NCBI GenBank assembly: GCA_026120035.1
Contig: JALRME010000007.1
Location: 62,001-126,000 of the forward strand
Source of the DNA: Coleophoma eucalyptorum
Taxonomy: Eukaryota > Ascomycota > Leotiomycetes > Helotiales > Dermateaceae
DNA: 64,000 bases
Direction: 5' to 3'
Positions 1 through 10,662 of this stretch are shown one piece after another. Under the pieces are notes generated by a model. The model saw only the letters and a list, made by a program, of their open reading frames with translations, was not told the origin of the DNA and did not search any database. The position numbers and the translations under genes were made by a program. Within the stretch, counting starts at the first letter, position 1, and the number at the start of each line of letters is the position of its first letter.

Positions 1-765
1 TCTCGATTTCATAGTCATCGAAATCGACGAACAGCTTTGGGTCTTCAATGAGAATTTTCTTGCCCTCTGTCTGATAACGCTTCATCCGTTGCAAAAATAG
101 ATCATCCGGAGGTGCCTGGTGAGCATTCCAGTAAGGTGGCCAGTGAGATAGGCCACCAGTGGCAAGAAATGCAACTTTAGTTTCCGCGGGAAGGGCTTCC
201 GCTGCGACTCTGACTGCTTCACCAAGAGCATACGCCCGCTTGTATGGGATCAATGGTGGCGAAAATACATTGATAAAAATTGGAATGATAGGGCAATCTA
301 TCTCCGGTTTCATCAGGAGCCACGGCATGCTACAAGACCATCAGTGTGAATCTGTATATGTCTAGAGGGAACTCACAGCAGATTATTTCCATACTCAACA
401 GGGCCTGTCCGAGAAATATCAAAGCCTTGTTCTACGAGAGATGCAAGTAGGTGTTCAGCGATCTCTGGTGCACCAAGAAAGTCGTACTTTCGGTCTATGC
501 GCAAAGGTTCCATCCACTGGTCCGCCGGGCCTGTATGCTTGTCTGCGACACTAACTGCTATCGACGGCATGTGATTTCGATAGAAATTCTCAAAATGGTC
601 GTCGAGAAAGGCAAAAATCACATCCGGCTTTGCTTTATTAAGTGTCTGGCCGAGTGCAAGGGATGCTTTCTCTAGCTTCTCACGGATTTCTGGCTTTGCA
701 GTCTCTGGGAATCCAATAGCGCCGGGAGCGTGGGACATGCCCACTGCAGCAACAACCTTGCCCAT
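1..765 (-). CDS. LigB-type extradiol ring-cleavage dioxygenase (3' part outside window)
   Basis: Likely a non-haem iron class III extradiol dioxygenase that opens a catechol-like ring. Exon 1 (765-377) starts MGKVVAAVGMSHAPGAIG, where the SHAP motif carries a metal-ligand His, and continues with DVIFAFLDDHFENFY, typical of the LigB beta-subunit fold. An intron at 376-330 (GTGAGT...TAG) joins exon 2 (329-1) in frame. Exon 2 holds PIIPIFINVFSPPLIP and the family motif LATGGLSHWPP with another active-site His. The gene runs off the left edge, so the C-terminus is unseen. Its promoter carries one copy of the 12-bp motif shared with the aldolase/permease promoter. Substrate cannot be told; related enzymes act on protocatechuate, gallate or dihydroxyphenylpropionate types. 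Confidence 0.85.
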
Positions 766-1335
766 TGTTACGATTGAAGATTTGTGTTAGGTTGATTAAT
801 AAAACTTTGAGAATTGTAAATTATTCAGTGAGTTCATACAGAAGATGAGCTTAATATAGTTTATGACTTTCCAAGATATGTTGTCCGAAGACTCATTATG
901 CCATCCCACCTACGTATCTTGTCCGCCGTAGCGGGTATTCCCCAATATTGCGGCAGTGGTAGATTATCGGACATCAGCGCTCCGTCAAAAATAGCATTCC
1001 ATTCGACATCGTTTGAACAGATGCGTAAATCGGCTGATGATTACGGAGATGATCGCGCATGTAGACATAGATTGTACGATTATTCAGCGGGGAGATAATA
1101 TGATGCTTGAGTGTGAGTTTTTGATCAAAAAGTCCACAATTAACAATAGGGAGAAGATACTAATGTTCCGCCAGCGTGGTTCAACTTATTCCCCGGAACA
1201 GAGACAGCAAAACCATATGCACTCTACTGTTGGCAGCATAAATATCCCTTTTTAAGTCCATAGAATCAACTATAAGTGGGTTGGGGTGTCACAAAATATG
1301 TGATCATTGAGAACCTTCTGGGCTCACGGATCAAT
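766..1335. promoter_or_regulatory. LigB gene promoter / intergenic
   Basis: No convincing gene. It lies upstream of the dioxygenase (transcribed leftward) and downstream of the aldolase 3' end. It contains CGGACATCAGCG at 968-979, a 12-mer that recurs exactly at 2922-2933 and 3036-3047. CGG triplets are typical half-sites of Zn2Cys6 regulators. Confidence 0.5.
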
Positions 1336-2320
1336 CTATAGAGGCTCAATGCCGCGGCCGAGAAAGGTCCTCTCGCCGAACTCTTTCTCTGCAACTTGAA
1401 AGAGTGGCAGACCCATGAAGTACCCGCCTTCGCTATGGCCTAATGCCTTCCACGTTACATGTGCTTCGTCTTCTCCGATACAAACTAGTGGCTTACCACT
1501 ACCGGCACTTGAAGCATCCGCAGCTAACTGAACCTCACAGCATTTATCAAGCAGAACAAACCACGCGGTGACTTCCTCAATGGTTGCTCCGGCGGTCAAC
1601 AAACCATGGTTACCTAGCAGAGCCGCTTTTTTGTTTCCGAGTGCCTTAGCGATGCTTTTACCCTCCTCAGATGCCAACACCACACCAGCAAACGTAGGGT
1701 AAAGTACGTGATCATTGTAGAAGACACAAGAATCCTGAGTAAGCATATCCAGAGTGCGACCTGTGGCGCAGAAGGCTCTTCCGTATACACTGTGCGAGTG
1801 AGCAGCACATATCACATCTGGTCGAGCAGAGTGAATCTCAGAGTGGATTGCAAAAGCAGCTTTAAGGAGGTTAATAGATGTTAAGATTAATCTTCGGTCT
1901 ATTGGTACGTACCATGGTTAAGTAGACGGTTTTTGCCGCCATCAATGACTACACCAGCGTGGTTGACAAGAATCAAATCATCCGCCGTTATGCACGAGAA
2001 ATGGAGGCCTTTGAGATAAATTAGTACAAATTAATGTTCACAGAATAATCGAGATTATAAGTACCGAATGGATTAACCCAAAAGCAATCAGGATCAACTG
2101 GATCTCGTAGAGTGATGTGACCAGCCACACCCTCGCAAAAGCCAAATTTTGCAAAGACACGAAAAGCTATAGCGAGGCGATGTTTGAGATATTTCCTCTC
2201 CTCATACTTGTCCTTGAATGATGGTGGAGATGTTGGCGAGTCGTCGGGGAAAGCCAAGGATGGGTCACCACTCTGTGCTGACCCTGTGTTTGCTGTAGCC
2301 ATCGCGGAAGGCGCCATCAT
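1336..2320 (-). CDS. Class II aldolase/adducin N-terminal domain protein
   Basis: A 291-residue zinc-dependent aldolase-fold protein. Three exons fit in frame: 2320-2065, 2008-1913, 1859-1336. Splicing gives the family string VNPFGLHFSCITADDLILVN, then VVIDGGKNRLLNHAAFAIHS, then the metal-binding ICAAHSHSVYGRAFCATG with two His (HSH) and a later His in ALLGNHGLLTAGATIEE. The start is ATG-ATG-GCG at 2320. Fungal members are mostly uncharacterised; bacterial relatives are fuculose- or rhamnulose-phosphate aldolases and 4-epimerases. Next to an extradiol dioxygenase, a C-C lyase step on a ring-fission product is an attractive but unproven role. It is divergent from the NCS1 permease, sharing an 870-bp promoter. 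Confidence 0.82.
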
Positions 2321-3189
2321 GTACAGTGAAGATGGATTTACGTAGTTCAGTAGGCTTGGTTACTCTGTTCAAACGAAAAAGGTATCAACACTTTGTCATA
2401 ATCGTCAAGTTTCCTGCCCAACTCATAAAACCCATTTCTTATCTAAGATATGATCATAACAGCATCGGCCGCCTTCGCTTGCAGACGGCGAGTGGCGCAG
2501 CGAATGAAGAGTTTCCATGCCGGGCGGTTATCTCCGCAAATGTTTATCTCTTTCAAAAGCAAGGCCAGAGTGGCCTGCGCTTTCTTTATAAGCCTTCTCA
2601 ACATCTTTAGATTCTATACCGCTGTTGGTAGGGGCTAGTCGAGCGACATTATAATGCTCTCGATGAATTGACTGCCATTATGCGCTCTGTTGAGGGCCCT
2701 TTGGAGTACGCGTCGAGCCATAATATCTAGCGGACAAGTCCGACGACATACAATAGTGAACTTTGATATTTGGCTCATTTAAGCGAGGAAGCAAATATTC
2801 GCAGTCTTCTAGATGATTGATTCCTAGGTGATGATACTAGTAGCTATAAACATGCATGTCCATAGCAGCCATTAACATCTTTATGTGGTGTATTTCTGAT
2901 TGAAATTAAACTGCCAAGCTTCGGACATCAGCGGTCACTGTCCCACAAGCATGCAGATTTGAGATTAGATACATGCTTTAAACACTCAACTTCACTCACC
3001 CTTTTGTAGCTTTCTATCCTGTCCGGATATGACTGCGGACATCAGCGTATGTTATGGTGGTGGTCTTAGCTAACAGAACATTTATCTACAGTCACTTTTA
3101 TATCTACGAGAGCTTTCCTCTAGTTAATCATTAATGCGCTGGTTGTAACCTCATTACAAAAGCTTTGTATCGTTGCTCCCAGTTATAAG
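2321..3189. promoter_or_regulatory. Divergent promoter with repeated CGG-type motif
   Basis: Intergenic between the aldolase (leftward) and the NCS1 permease (rightward). Two exact copies of CGGACATCAGCG lie at 2922-2933 and 3036-3047. A near-palindrome CGGACAAGTCCG (CGGAC / GTCCG inverted around two bases) lies at 2731-2742, and a further TGTCCGGA at about 3020. These are plausible binding sites for a Zn2Cys6 regulator. No gene seen. Confidence 0.55.
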
Positions 3190-5000
3190 ATGGCCGAAAA
3201 GCGAGATGGTGATAATACTAGCTCCTCTCCACCCTCTTCTTTGTCTGGCACGGAGGAGGAGAGAGGAGAAGTAATGATCACAAACCCTGAGGCGGTTAAT
3301 ACACTACAGAGATATGCCAACAAGCTGGACGCTATTGCAGGATTTGAAGCAAGGGGGATTGAACGAGTTCCTGATGAGTTGCGTATGCGTAAACCTGCCG
3401 TCTGGGACTACTTCCAGATGGGAATTATCTGGTTCTCGGCCAACTGTACCGCAAATAATATGACTGTCGGAATTCTTGGCCCTTTAGCATATGGCCTTGG
3501 TCTTAAAGACGCAATGTTGTACGTATTATGGGAATAATAATATCGAAAGCCGGACCTTTGAACAGGCACAAATTTTTTAACTTTCATCCCAGAAATATCA
3601 CTATGGGCTTGTACTGATCACTCTATAGGTGCTGTACATTTGGCACAATATTTGGTTCAGCATGTGTCGGATATATTGGTTCATTTGGTCCCATCTCTGG
3701 AAATCGTACTCTTGTCAGTTGCACATCATTGAGTTGGCAAAGGCGAAGCTTACTGTAAGATTTAGGTCATTGCTCGTTACACCATGGGATGGTGGCCGTC
3801 CAAAATTTGCATCTTGCTGAATCTTGTTATTGAAATCGGATATGGTGTTGTTGATTGCCTGGTGGCTGGCTTGATCCTCTCCGCGGTCAGTGGCTCAAAT
3901 ATGACACCAATCGTGGGAGTTGTTGTTGCAGCTCTGATAAGTTGGGCTGTAGCCACTTTTGGGATCAAGATGTTCCACTCTTTCGAAAGGTTTGACTACT
4001 GCAATCTTTGGGTACTGAGAGGCTCCGGCCTGTGCTAATAAATGTTCAGGTATACGTGGATTCCTCAAGTGCTCATCCTGTTTATCATGATCGGTTGTGT
4101 AGGCCCACATTTCGACACAGTCACTCCCAGTTCAGGCTCTGGCACGACTGTGATCGGAAACAGGCTGAGCTACTTTTTCCTAAGTGCTTCGGGACCTCTT
4201 GGTTGGACACCGGCAGCAGCGGATTTCTACGTCTATTTCCCCAAAACATCTTCAAAGTGGCTCATCTTTGGTATGACAACCTGCGGGCTTGTCCTAGGCA
4301 AGCTTCTAGTCGAGTTTATGGGTATTGGTCTTGGAAGTGGCCTCACACTCAATTTAAATTGGGCTGCAGCTGAGGATATCTCCACTGGTGCACTCATTGT
4401 GGAAGCTCTCAGTCCATTAGGAGCATTTGGCCACTTCTGTGCTGTTTTACTTGCTCTTGGTATTGTGGCCAACAATATTCCTGGTACATACTCGGCGTCT
4501 TTATCATTCCAGCTGATTGGCCCATGGGCAGCAAAGATTCCCCGCATGATATGGAGCACAGTAGCGGTAGTTATATATACTATCTGCGCAATTGTGGGAC
4601 GGGCGCATCTCTTGTTGATCTTCCTTAACTTCCTCGCTTTAATTGGCTATTGGACCATCATTTGGGTAATCACAACTGTGGAAGAGCATGCCATTTTTCG
4701 TTGCAAGACTGGTTATAACTGGGAAGCATGGAACACCCAATCTCTTCTGCCAGTTGGGTATGCGGCCTTCGTTTCATTTCTGGTTGGCTGGGCTGGTGCA
4801 ATCGTGTGCATGGATGAGACATATTATGTTGGACCGATAGCGGCAATGGTTGGGGACTATGGAGCTGATGTAAGTCCTGCAGATTATACCTTTAACAGAT
4901 ACTTACTATCATGTAGCTTGGTTTACCAGTTGCTATGGTCTGGGCTGGAATCGTCTTCCCTCCTTTGAGATATCTTGAGCTGAAATACACAGGGCGTTGA
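3190..5000 (+). CDS. NCS1-family purine/cytosine-type permease
   Basis: Predicted 513-residue plasma-membrane nucleobase:cation symporter. Five exons close the frame: 3190-3518, 3629-3713, 3766-3989, 4050-4869, 4917-5000. The N-terminal cytosolic tail (about 80 residues) is followed by the family hallmark FSANCTANNMTVGILGPLAY in the first membrane helix, then GPISGNRTLVIARYTMGWWP, a long run of hydrophobic helices, and NNIPGTYSASLSFQLIGPWA. About 12 membrane segments can be counted. Fungal FCY2/FcyB proteins carry cytosine and purines. Placed beside a ring-cleaving dioxygenase, it may import a nitrogen heterocycle, but that is inference. Confidence 0.88.
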
Positions 5001-5275
5001 AAGACTAGTAAATGTTATACTTCCATGGTTGAATTTCAACTCTTTGTATATCGATCTATAAGTTTGGGTAAACTTTTTGGTCCTTGTCATAATGACGTGA
5101 TAATATGATTGTAGTAGAAAAGGACAGAAACGCGTGAAGATCTGGATACATGAAATTACCGATACTGTTCATACATCAAATTATGGTTAAGACAAAGTTA
5201 AATGAATAGATACTATCTATGTAATTGTGCTAGGACGTAGATATGGGATCTTTGCAGAGTTAGAACTCAATGATA

Positions 5276-6340
5276 TCAAGTCTCCATCTGAGAAACCGTA
5301 AATCTGAGATAATCAGTCTGTTCATCCACCCATGTTTTCATAGCTTTCCTGATCTGTTCAGCTGATTTTGACTCTTTCTCCAATTCCTTCTTGAGAGCTA
5401 AAGCTCTAGAGGATATCAGGCCCATGCGGTAAGTGCACCACTGAAAGAAAAGGTCATCGAGGTTGCTGCTCCGCTTAACTGTTCCCAAAGTACTACCATC
5501 TCTTGCAAGTGGGTCTCTGGGTCTAAAAGAAGTGACCATTGTGATACGCTCACCGGTACCAAATCCCTTTAGAGCAATATGGTTAATACAACCCCCCTGC
5601 ATCATTACAGCCCAGCCTGCTGACGGCCCTCGAACTTTTATAACGGAACCGTCTCCTTTCCGCAATCCTGTCTCACCACCTTGCATTCCCGTGGTGTCTG
5701 ATAGCATACAGACGCATACCCACGGGTACGAATCGGTATGCCAGCCTGAGACTGATGAGAGCTGCTCCATTGCTATTTTCGCAGCATCATCGACCGTAGC
5801 TACGTTACTTGGTTCTGCCTGTACAGGCATAGCGGGAGGAAGGATGTCGCCTAAAGAATTCGGTTCCTCTTTGGCAAGGCTGTCGAGCTGAACATTCAAA
5901 TGTCCAATTTCGTAGTCAAACACAACTTCTAGATCAAGTCCTGCAGCCTTAGAACAAGCATCTAAGACCTCTTGGCTTCGCCAACAGGCATCTACAACAG
6001 CAGCATCTTTTGAGTAGCCTCGCATCTTGTAACAACCCGGACTGATTGCTTTCGCATGTTTGTTTACAGTGTCGCGTTGGAAAGCACTGGCTCTTAGCTC
6101 TTTTACTCCTTCGAGACTAAATAGCGGGAATGGAGCTGTGATGCCAATAGGCGAGCAAGCATTCTCTTCCGATAAGAGGAGCTCCTTCAGCGTTATGGAA
6201 TATTCTGGTGCTTTGTAACAAAGGTGCTTCTGGGGATCAAATAAGGTCTGCGAGGTCATGTTCTTGAGGTCTATATCTGGTCTTTGCAGGGCAGCATCTC
6301 CAAATATAGTTGGGAGGGTAGTCTCTACCACTGATATCAT
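5276..6340 (-). CDS. Fe(II)/2-oxoglutarate-dependent dioxygenase
   Basis: Single-exon, 354-residue oxidoreductase with the jelly-roll iron site: HTD (His201, Asp203) in SGWHTDSYPWVCV, a distal His254 in CINHIALKGF, and Arg265 in GTGERITMVTSFRPRDP, placed to bind 2-oxoglutarate. GGETGLRKGDG between them is usual for fungal members. Residues 80-200 form the variable N-terminal half. Fungal relatives hydroxylate or desaturate small metabolites; the substrate cannot be read from sequence. It is divergent from an MFS transporter with about 1.2 kb between the starts, so the two may be co-expressed. Confidence 0.85.
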   Translation of the reverse strand: MISVVETTLPTIFGDAALQRPDIDLKNMTSQTLFDPQKHLCYKAPEYSITLKELLLSEENACSPIGITAPFPLFSLEGVKELRASAFQRDTVNKHAKAISPGCYKMRGYSKDAAVVDACWRSQEVLDACSKAAGLDLEVVFDYEIGHLNVQLDSLAKEEPNSLGDILPPAMPVQAEPSNVATVDDAAKIAMEQLSSVSGWHTDSYPWVCVCMLSDTTGMQGGETGLRKGDGSVIKVRGPSAGWAVMMQGGCINHIALKGFGTGERITMVTSFRPRDPLARDGSTLGTVKRSSNLDDLFFQWCTYRMGLISSRALALKKELEKESKSAEQIRKAMKTWVDEQTDYLRFTVSQMET

Positions 6341-7574
6341 CTTGGAATTTTTGATCTCGTATTATTTAATAAAACACAAATCTGATGAATAATATAGATG
6401 GGTGAAGGTATTCCGTTGATTCAGTTTCAAGCACTTTGTCAAACTCAAAACAAGACTATATACACGATTACAAAAACAAGCCACAAAGATATTGCAGGTC
6501 TTTTTTACCGTTTGGGGAAATTTTATAAGATTGAATGCTTGCAGCACCCAGTGTACGCTAGGGAGCAGTTCATTGTCCATAACGACCCTTGATTACCAAG
6601 CTGTCATCTTGTGATAAGGAAAATTGCAGACGTAGCAGGCAATTCTAGGAGAAAACAGAGATGCTAAGATGTCGCCTTCATTATAGAGCACATATATAAG
6701 ACTGACAATCAATATCTGCGGGTGAATTGCGAGAGCTTAATGCTACATGGTAGTCCATGGTACTGCTAATTTGGACACAATGATGGAGTTCTACAAAATG
6801 ACTGCAGAGCGAAACATGGGGTGAACAGTATCCCCATTACTCATTGGGAAATTCTCTAACCGATAACTGATACGACAGGGTGCTTGTTGGGATGTCTGAG
6901 CTTTAGCAGTGTAACCAATGCTATCTTATCGCGTTTTGGTCCACACAGCAACCGCTAATTTGATTAATGATTGCGATGTGCTGCGTGTCTTATCAGCTCC
7001 TTATACTCGTAGGTCACGTTTATTCCACGGATTGCCACAGGATGAATGAGTACTCGGCCAACTCGACATCCCGGGCCGCCTCATTCAGATCGACAGGACC
7101 ACAAAGATAAAGATATACCATACGCAATCTACCCCTGGGTTACTTCAGGTACGTCCTCTTGCGAGGGAATGATCTGCGAGCAAAAAATCCCCAAGTTAGG
7201 GAATATTTTCCAGGGCGCTGTGGTTGGTGAATGATAGAATACTCCTAGCTGAACAAACCCATGACATTCTCTTATCAATCTATTGGCCAAACTCCCTCGG
7301 GGCGAAAGACCAGCCAGGGGTCTGGTTATCCTGAGTATTGTAGATACTGTCGGCACGGGCAAATAAGGTTGGACCCACAGATATCTACGTGGGGATATCT
7401 ACCAATAAGAAACACCGAGGAAGATCCGAATTAACGGCTTCCTTATCTGTGGAGGGTGCAATGTGCTTCTGGGGGGAGCTATATAAATCTGGGGCAGCTG
7501 GCAAATTATAGTCTGTTGCGAAGGCGTTAATCCAATTTGCAAAGCGTTGGTATTCCATCCTAGAAGTAGTCGAA
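6341..7574. promoter_or_regulatory. Divergent promoter between dioxygenase and MFS gene
   Basis: About 1.2 kb with no supportable gene; small open frames on both strands have no recognisable similarity. I did not find the 12-bp motif of the neighbouring promoters here. Confidence 0.4.
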
Positions 7575-9361
7575 ATGAACAACGAGATGGCGAACGACTC
7601 AATGGTGGACGATAAGAAAAATATTGCTTCATTGGAGGCGGGTGACACGTCTAGCGTGGAGAGGGGTACAGTCCAGGACCTTGCGCATGCAGTTGATCTG
7701 GAAGATCTCGAGATTTCAGGTCTTGATCCCACCTTTGCAGCCAAGTCAGATCTTGTCAACAAGGCAATTCAAGAGATGGGAATGGGGAAGTATCAGTGGT
7801 GGTTGTTTGTCGTTACTGGTTTTGGGTGGCTGGTTGATCAGGTAAAGTCTTGCGCAAGTCTTCCTCTGAGAATCTAACTGATATCAATGACTTCCATAAT
7901 AGGCCATGGAAAGCACGACCTCTCTTATCTTGGCTAGAGTAGAAGCTGAATTCAACCCGCGATACCCAGCATTTCTCACACTTGCTCAGTATGTCTATGA
8001 TTCTGCCCGTAGGTATTCCGATCTGACCATATTAGGGTGCTAGGCCTGGTCGTTGGTGCATCATTTTGGGGTTTCGGTAGCGACATCGTAGGACGCCGAT
8101 TCACCTTCAACTGCTCCTTTTTGATGTGTGGTGTCTTCCTTCTTGCTACTGGAGGTAGCTATAATTTTGTTTCCGCAGCTGCACTGACTGCTGCCGCTGC
8201 CACGGGCTGTGGTGGGAACTTAGTCGTCGATAGCGCCATATTCTTGGAATTCGTCCCTGCATCCCACCAGTGGTTACTTTTTGTCCTAGCTACGTGGTGG
8301 GATTTCGGTCAAATCATTCCGTCCGCTATTGCTTGGGGATTTCTTCCAAACTACTCTTGCCCTTCGGATGTGGCAGCCGGTGAATGTGCAAAGCACGATA
8401 ATATGGGTTGGCGATATGTATGCTTCACAATGGGCGCCTTGACACTAGCACTATGGGCCATCCGGTAAGAACTCCAGCCATTTTGAGAATATAGCTGATG
8501 TTCTTTAGCTTCTTTGTCTTCGAATTGTTTGAGACACCGAAGTACCTTATAGGTCAGAATCGAAATGCTGAAGCTGTTGAGGTGCTCAACAAGCTTGCAA
8601 AGTTCAATGGCTGTTCTTTTCAGCCTCTGACTGTGGAGGCTCTTGAGCAGGTTGAACTAGAGACGCTAGGCGAAGTCCTTCCACCACCTACACCAGACAC
8701 GATGAAACAGATTGGCCAACGGGCTTTCAAGACACTTGGCCAGTTTAAATTTACGCATCTTAAGGCACTCTTTTCGACAAAGAAAAATGCCTATTCCATG
8801 ACTCTTGTCGTCATGGTATGGGCTTTTATTGGTCTTGCATCTCCACTGTACAGTGCTTTCTTGCCCATTTATTTGGAAACCCATGGCGCTCAGAGCGGTA
8901 GTTCGGATATCAACACTACCTACAGAAACAACTTCATCATTGTTTGCTGTTCAATTCCAGGTACAATCATTGGTGGTTGGATCATCAATTGGAAAATCGG
9001 CCGTAAAGGTGTTCTCTCAGCAAGTCTAATCTCTACAGCAATCTTCTACTTTGCCTTTACAACGGCTCGAACGCAGGCCGCGGTTCTTGGATTTAATTGT
9101 GCATCCTCAGTCACCGCATATATGATGTGGGCTGCTTTATATTGTTACACGCCCGAGGTTTTGCCTAGTGTGCACCGTGGTACTGGTGCTGGTCTTGCGG
9201 CAGTTACAAATCGAGTCTTCGCCATTCCAGCTGCTATTATCGCTCAATTTGCAGGATTTGGCAGTAATGTACCTGTTTTCATTTCTGCAGCTCTATATGC
9301 GGCTGCAGGACTTGTAACCCTCGCCTTCCCTTATGAGCCTAGAGGGAAAGCAAGTGTTTAG
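7575..9361 (+). CDS. MFS transporter, SVOP/SV2-like group
   Basis: Predicted 544-residue, 12-helix transporter. Exons 7575-7841, 7903-7988, 8036-8464 and 8509-9361 join in frame. An acidic cytosolic N-terminus of about 65 residues precedes NKAIQEMGMGKYQWWLFVVT, typical of fungal SVOP-like members. GSDIVGRRFTF between helices 2 and 3 is the MFS loop motif; FELFETPKYLIG follows helix 6. The second half begins near NAYSMTLVVMVWAFIGLASP and ends YEPRGKASV. This fungal group is annotated as organic-anion or sugar carriers; substrate unknown. Divergent from the 2OG dioxygenase. Confidence 0.85.
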
Positions 9362-10662
9362 ACAACAATACATGACTATTCAACAGCCACAGCGCCAAAA
9401 CTGAAAGCAAACCGGATACCAAGGACTGATGGAAATCACCCAAAGTACCAACATGAAAGTTCTCCTTGGTATCAACTTTAAAAAAGTTCAGGGTGGATAG
9501 TATTCATGTCGTGTCCTAAGATACTGCCTAATTGTAATCATTCTAAGGATTGTGAAATACTGCCTCTGCACCTACCTTATTATCAACACTCTTGTGAGAT
9601 CGAAGTGACTGGAAGACTACTGAAGAACAAAATAAAGGAGACTAATCTCATCTTTACATGGTGTCGGAATGTCATTGTCAGGTCAATCATGAGACCTAGT
9701 CAACTGTCACAACATCTTTAGCGATGGAGGCATTTATACCCCCTTCTCTCACGCTCTCTTCTAAGTATCATTGTCCACCTATAATACTTCATACCCTGTA
9801 ATTGAAGCTATTCAGTGTTATTACAAGGTCTACCCGTTGTAAACGTATACCAACTCACCGTTTTGAAAAGGGCAATTACGTGTCTTTTCTGTCAATCGCG
9901 GACTTACCAGATTGCGTAGTCAAACGTGTACGGTTACTAAGATTAAATCCACCGATACTCCTTAACCAACGCACTCAACAATTATACGACAATTAATCTA
10001 ACATTTTTTTGACTGCTCTAGTTAATCTCGAAAAACAAAACTTAGTTCTAGAAGGCTCCGTGATAACAAGTCTCAGAGGAGAGCTAATACCTGCTGGGTA
10101 TTTGGCCCGACGTGATATCTTCAAAATAATCCAACTACATCACTATTTTTAAGAACAATAATATAGAAGGAACTTAATGTCGCAGGGACTGGGAATAGAA
10201 TGGGGATAAAACGGCCAAAATCCTCTCTCGCGCTAGAGAACACTGCTCAGAGGTGAGTCGTTTAAAGACCCCGGAATCAGGAGAGTAAAGGCTTTTGTAG
10301 GCATTAGAATCGTAGTATTTGGATTTCTAGGTATAATAATTAGTAAATAGTCAACTTTCATTTAAAGCGGGGGTGGGGTAACCTTCACACAATTTGTGGT
10401 ACCTCGACTTTCAGATTCTTTTTGCCGTACCGGATGAATTATATTCGGGATTTCGGGTCATGATTCACCGAATACTAGCCGGCGTTCCTGAGGAGCTTTA
10501 ATATAACTTTCACAGCATGGGTTTCCACTATAAATATGCCCTGATTCCACTTATTTCCCCAGATCTTGGCTGCTGTGGCTCGTGCAGCACTCTGAATCTT
10601 TATTCTTACCTTCCAAGACTTTGGGGCTTAGTCGCGGCAAAACCCACCACTAAGAAATAAAG
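9362..10662. other. Intergenic, nothing recognised
   Basis: About 1.3 kb, AT-rich, with only short open frames lacking similarity or splice structure. It contains the 3' region of the MFS gene and the promoter of the GH78 gene. I see no RNA gene or clear repeat. Confidence 0.4.
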
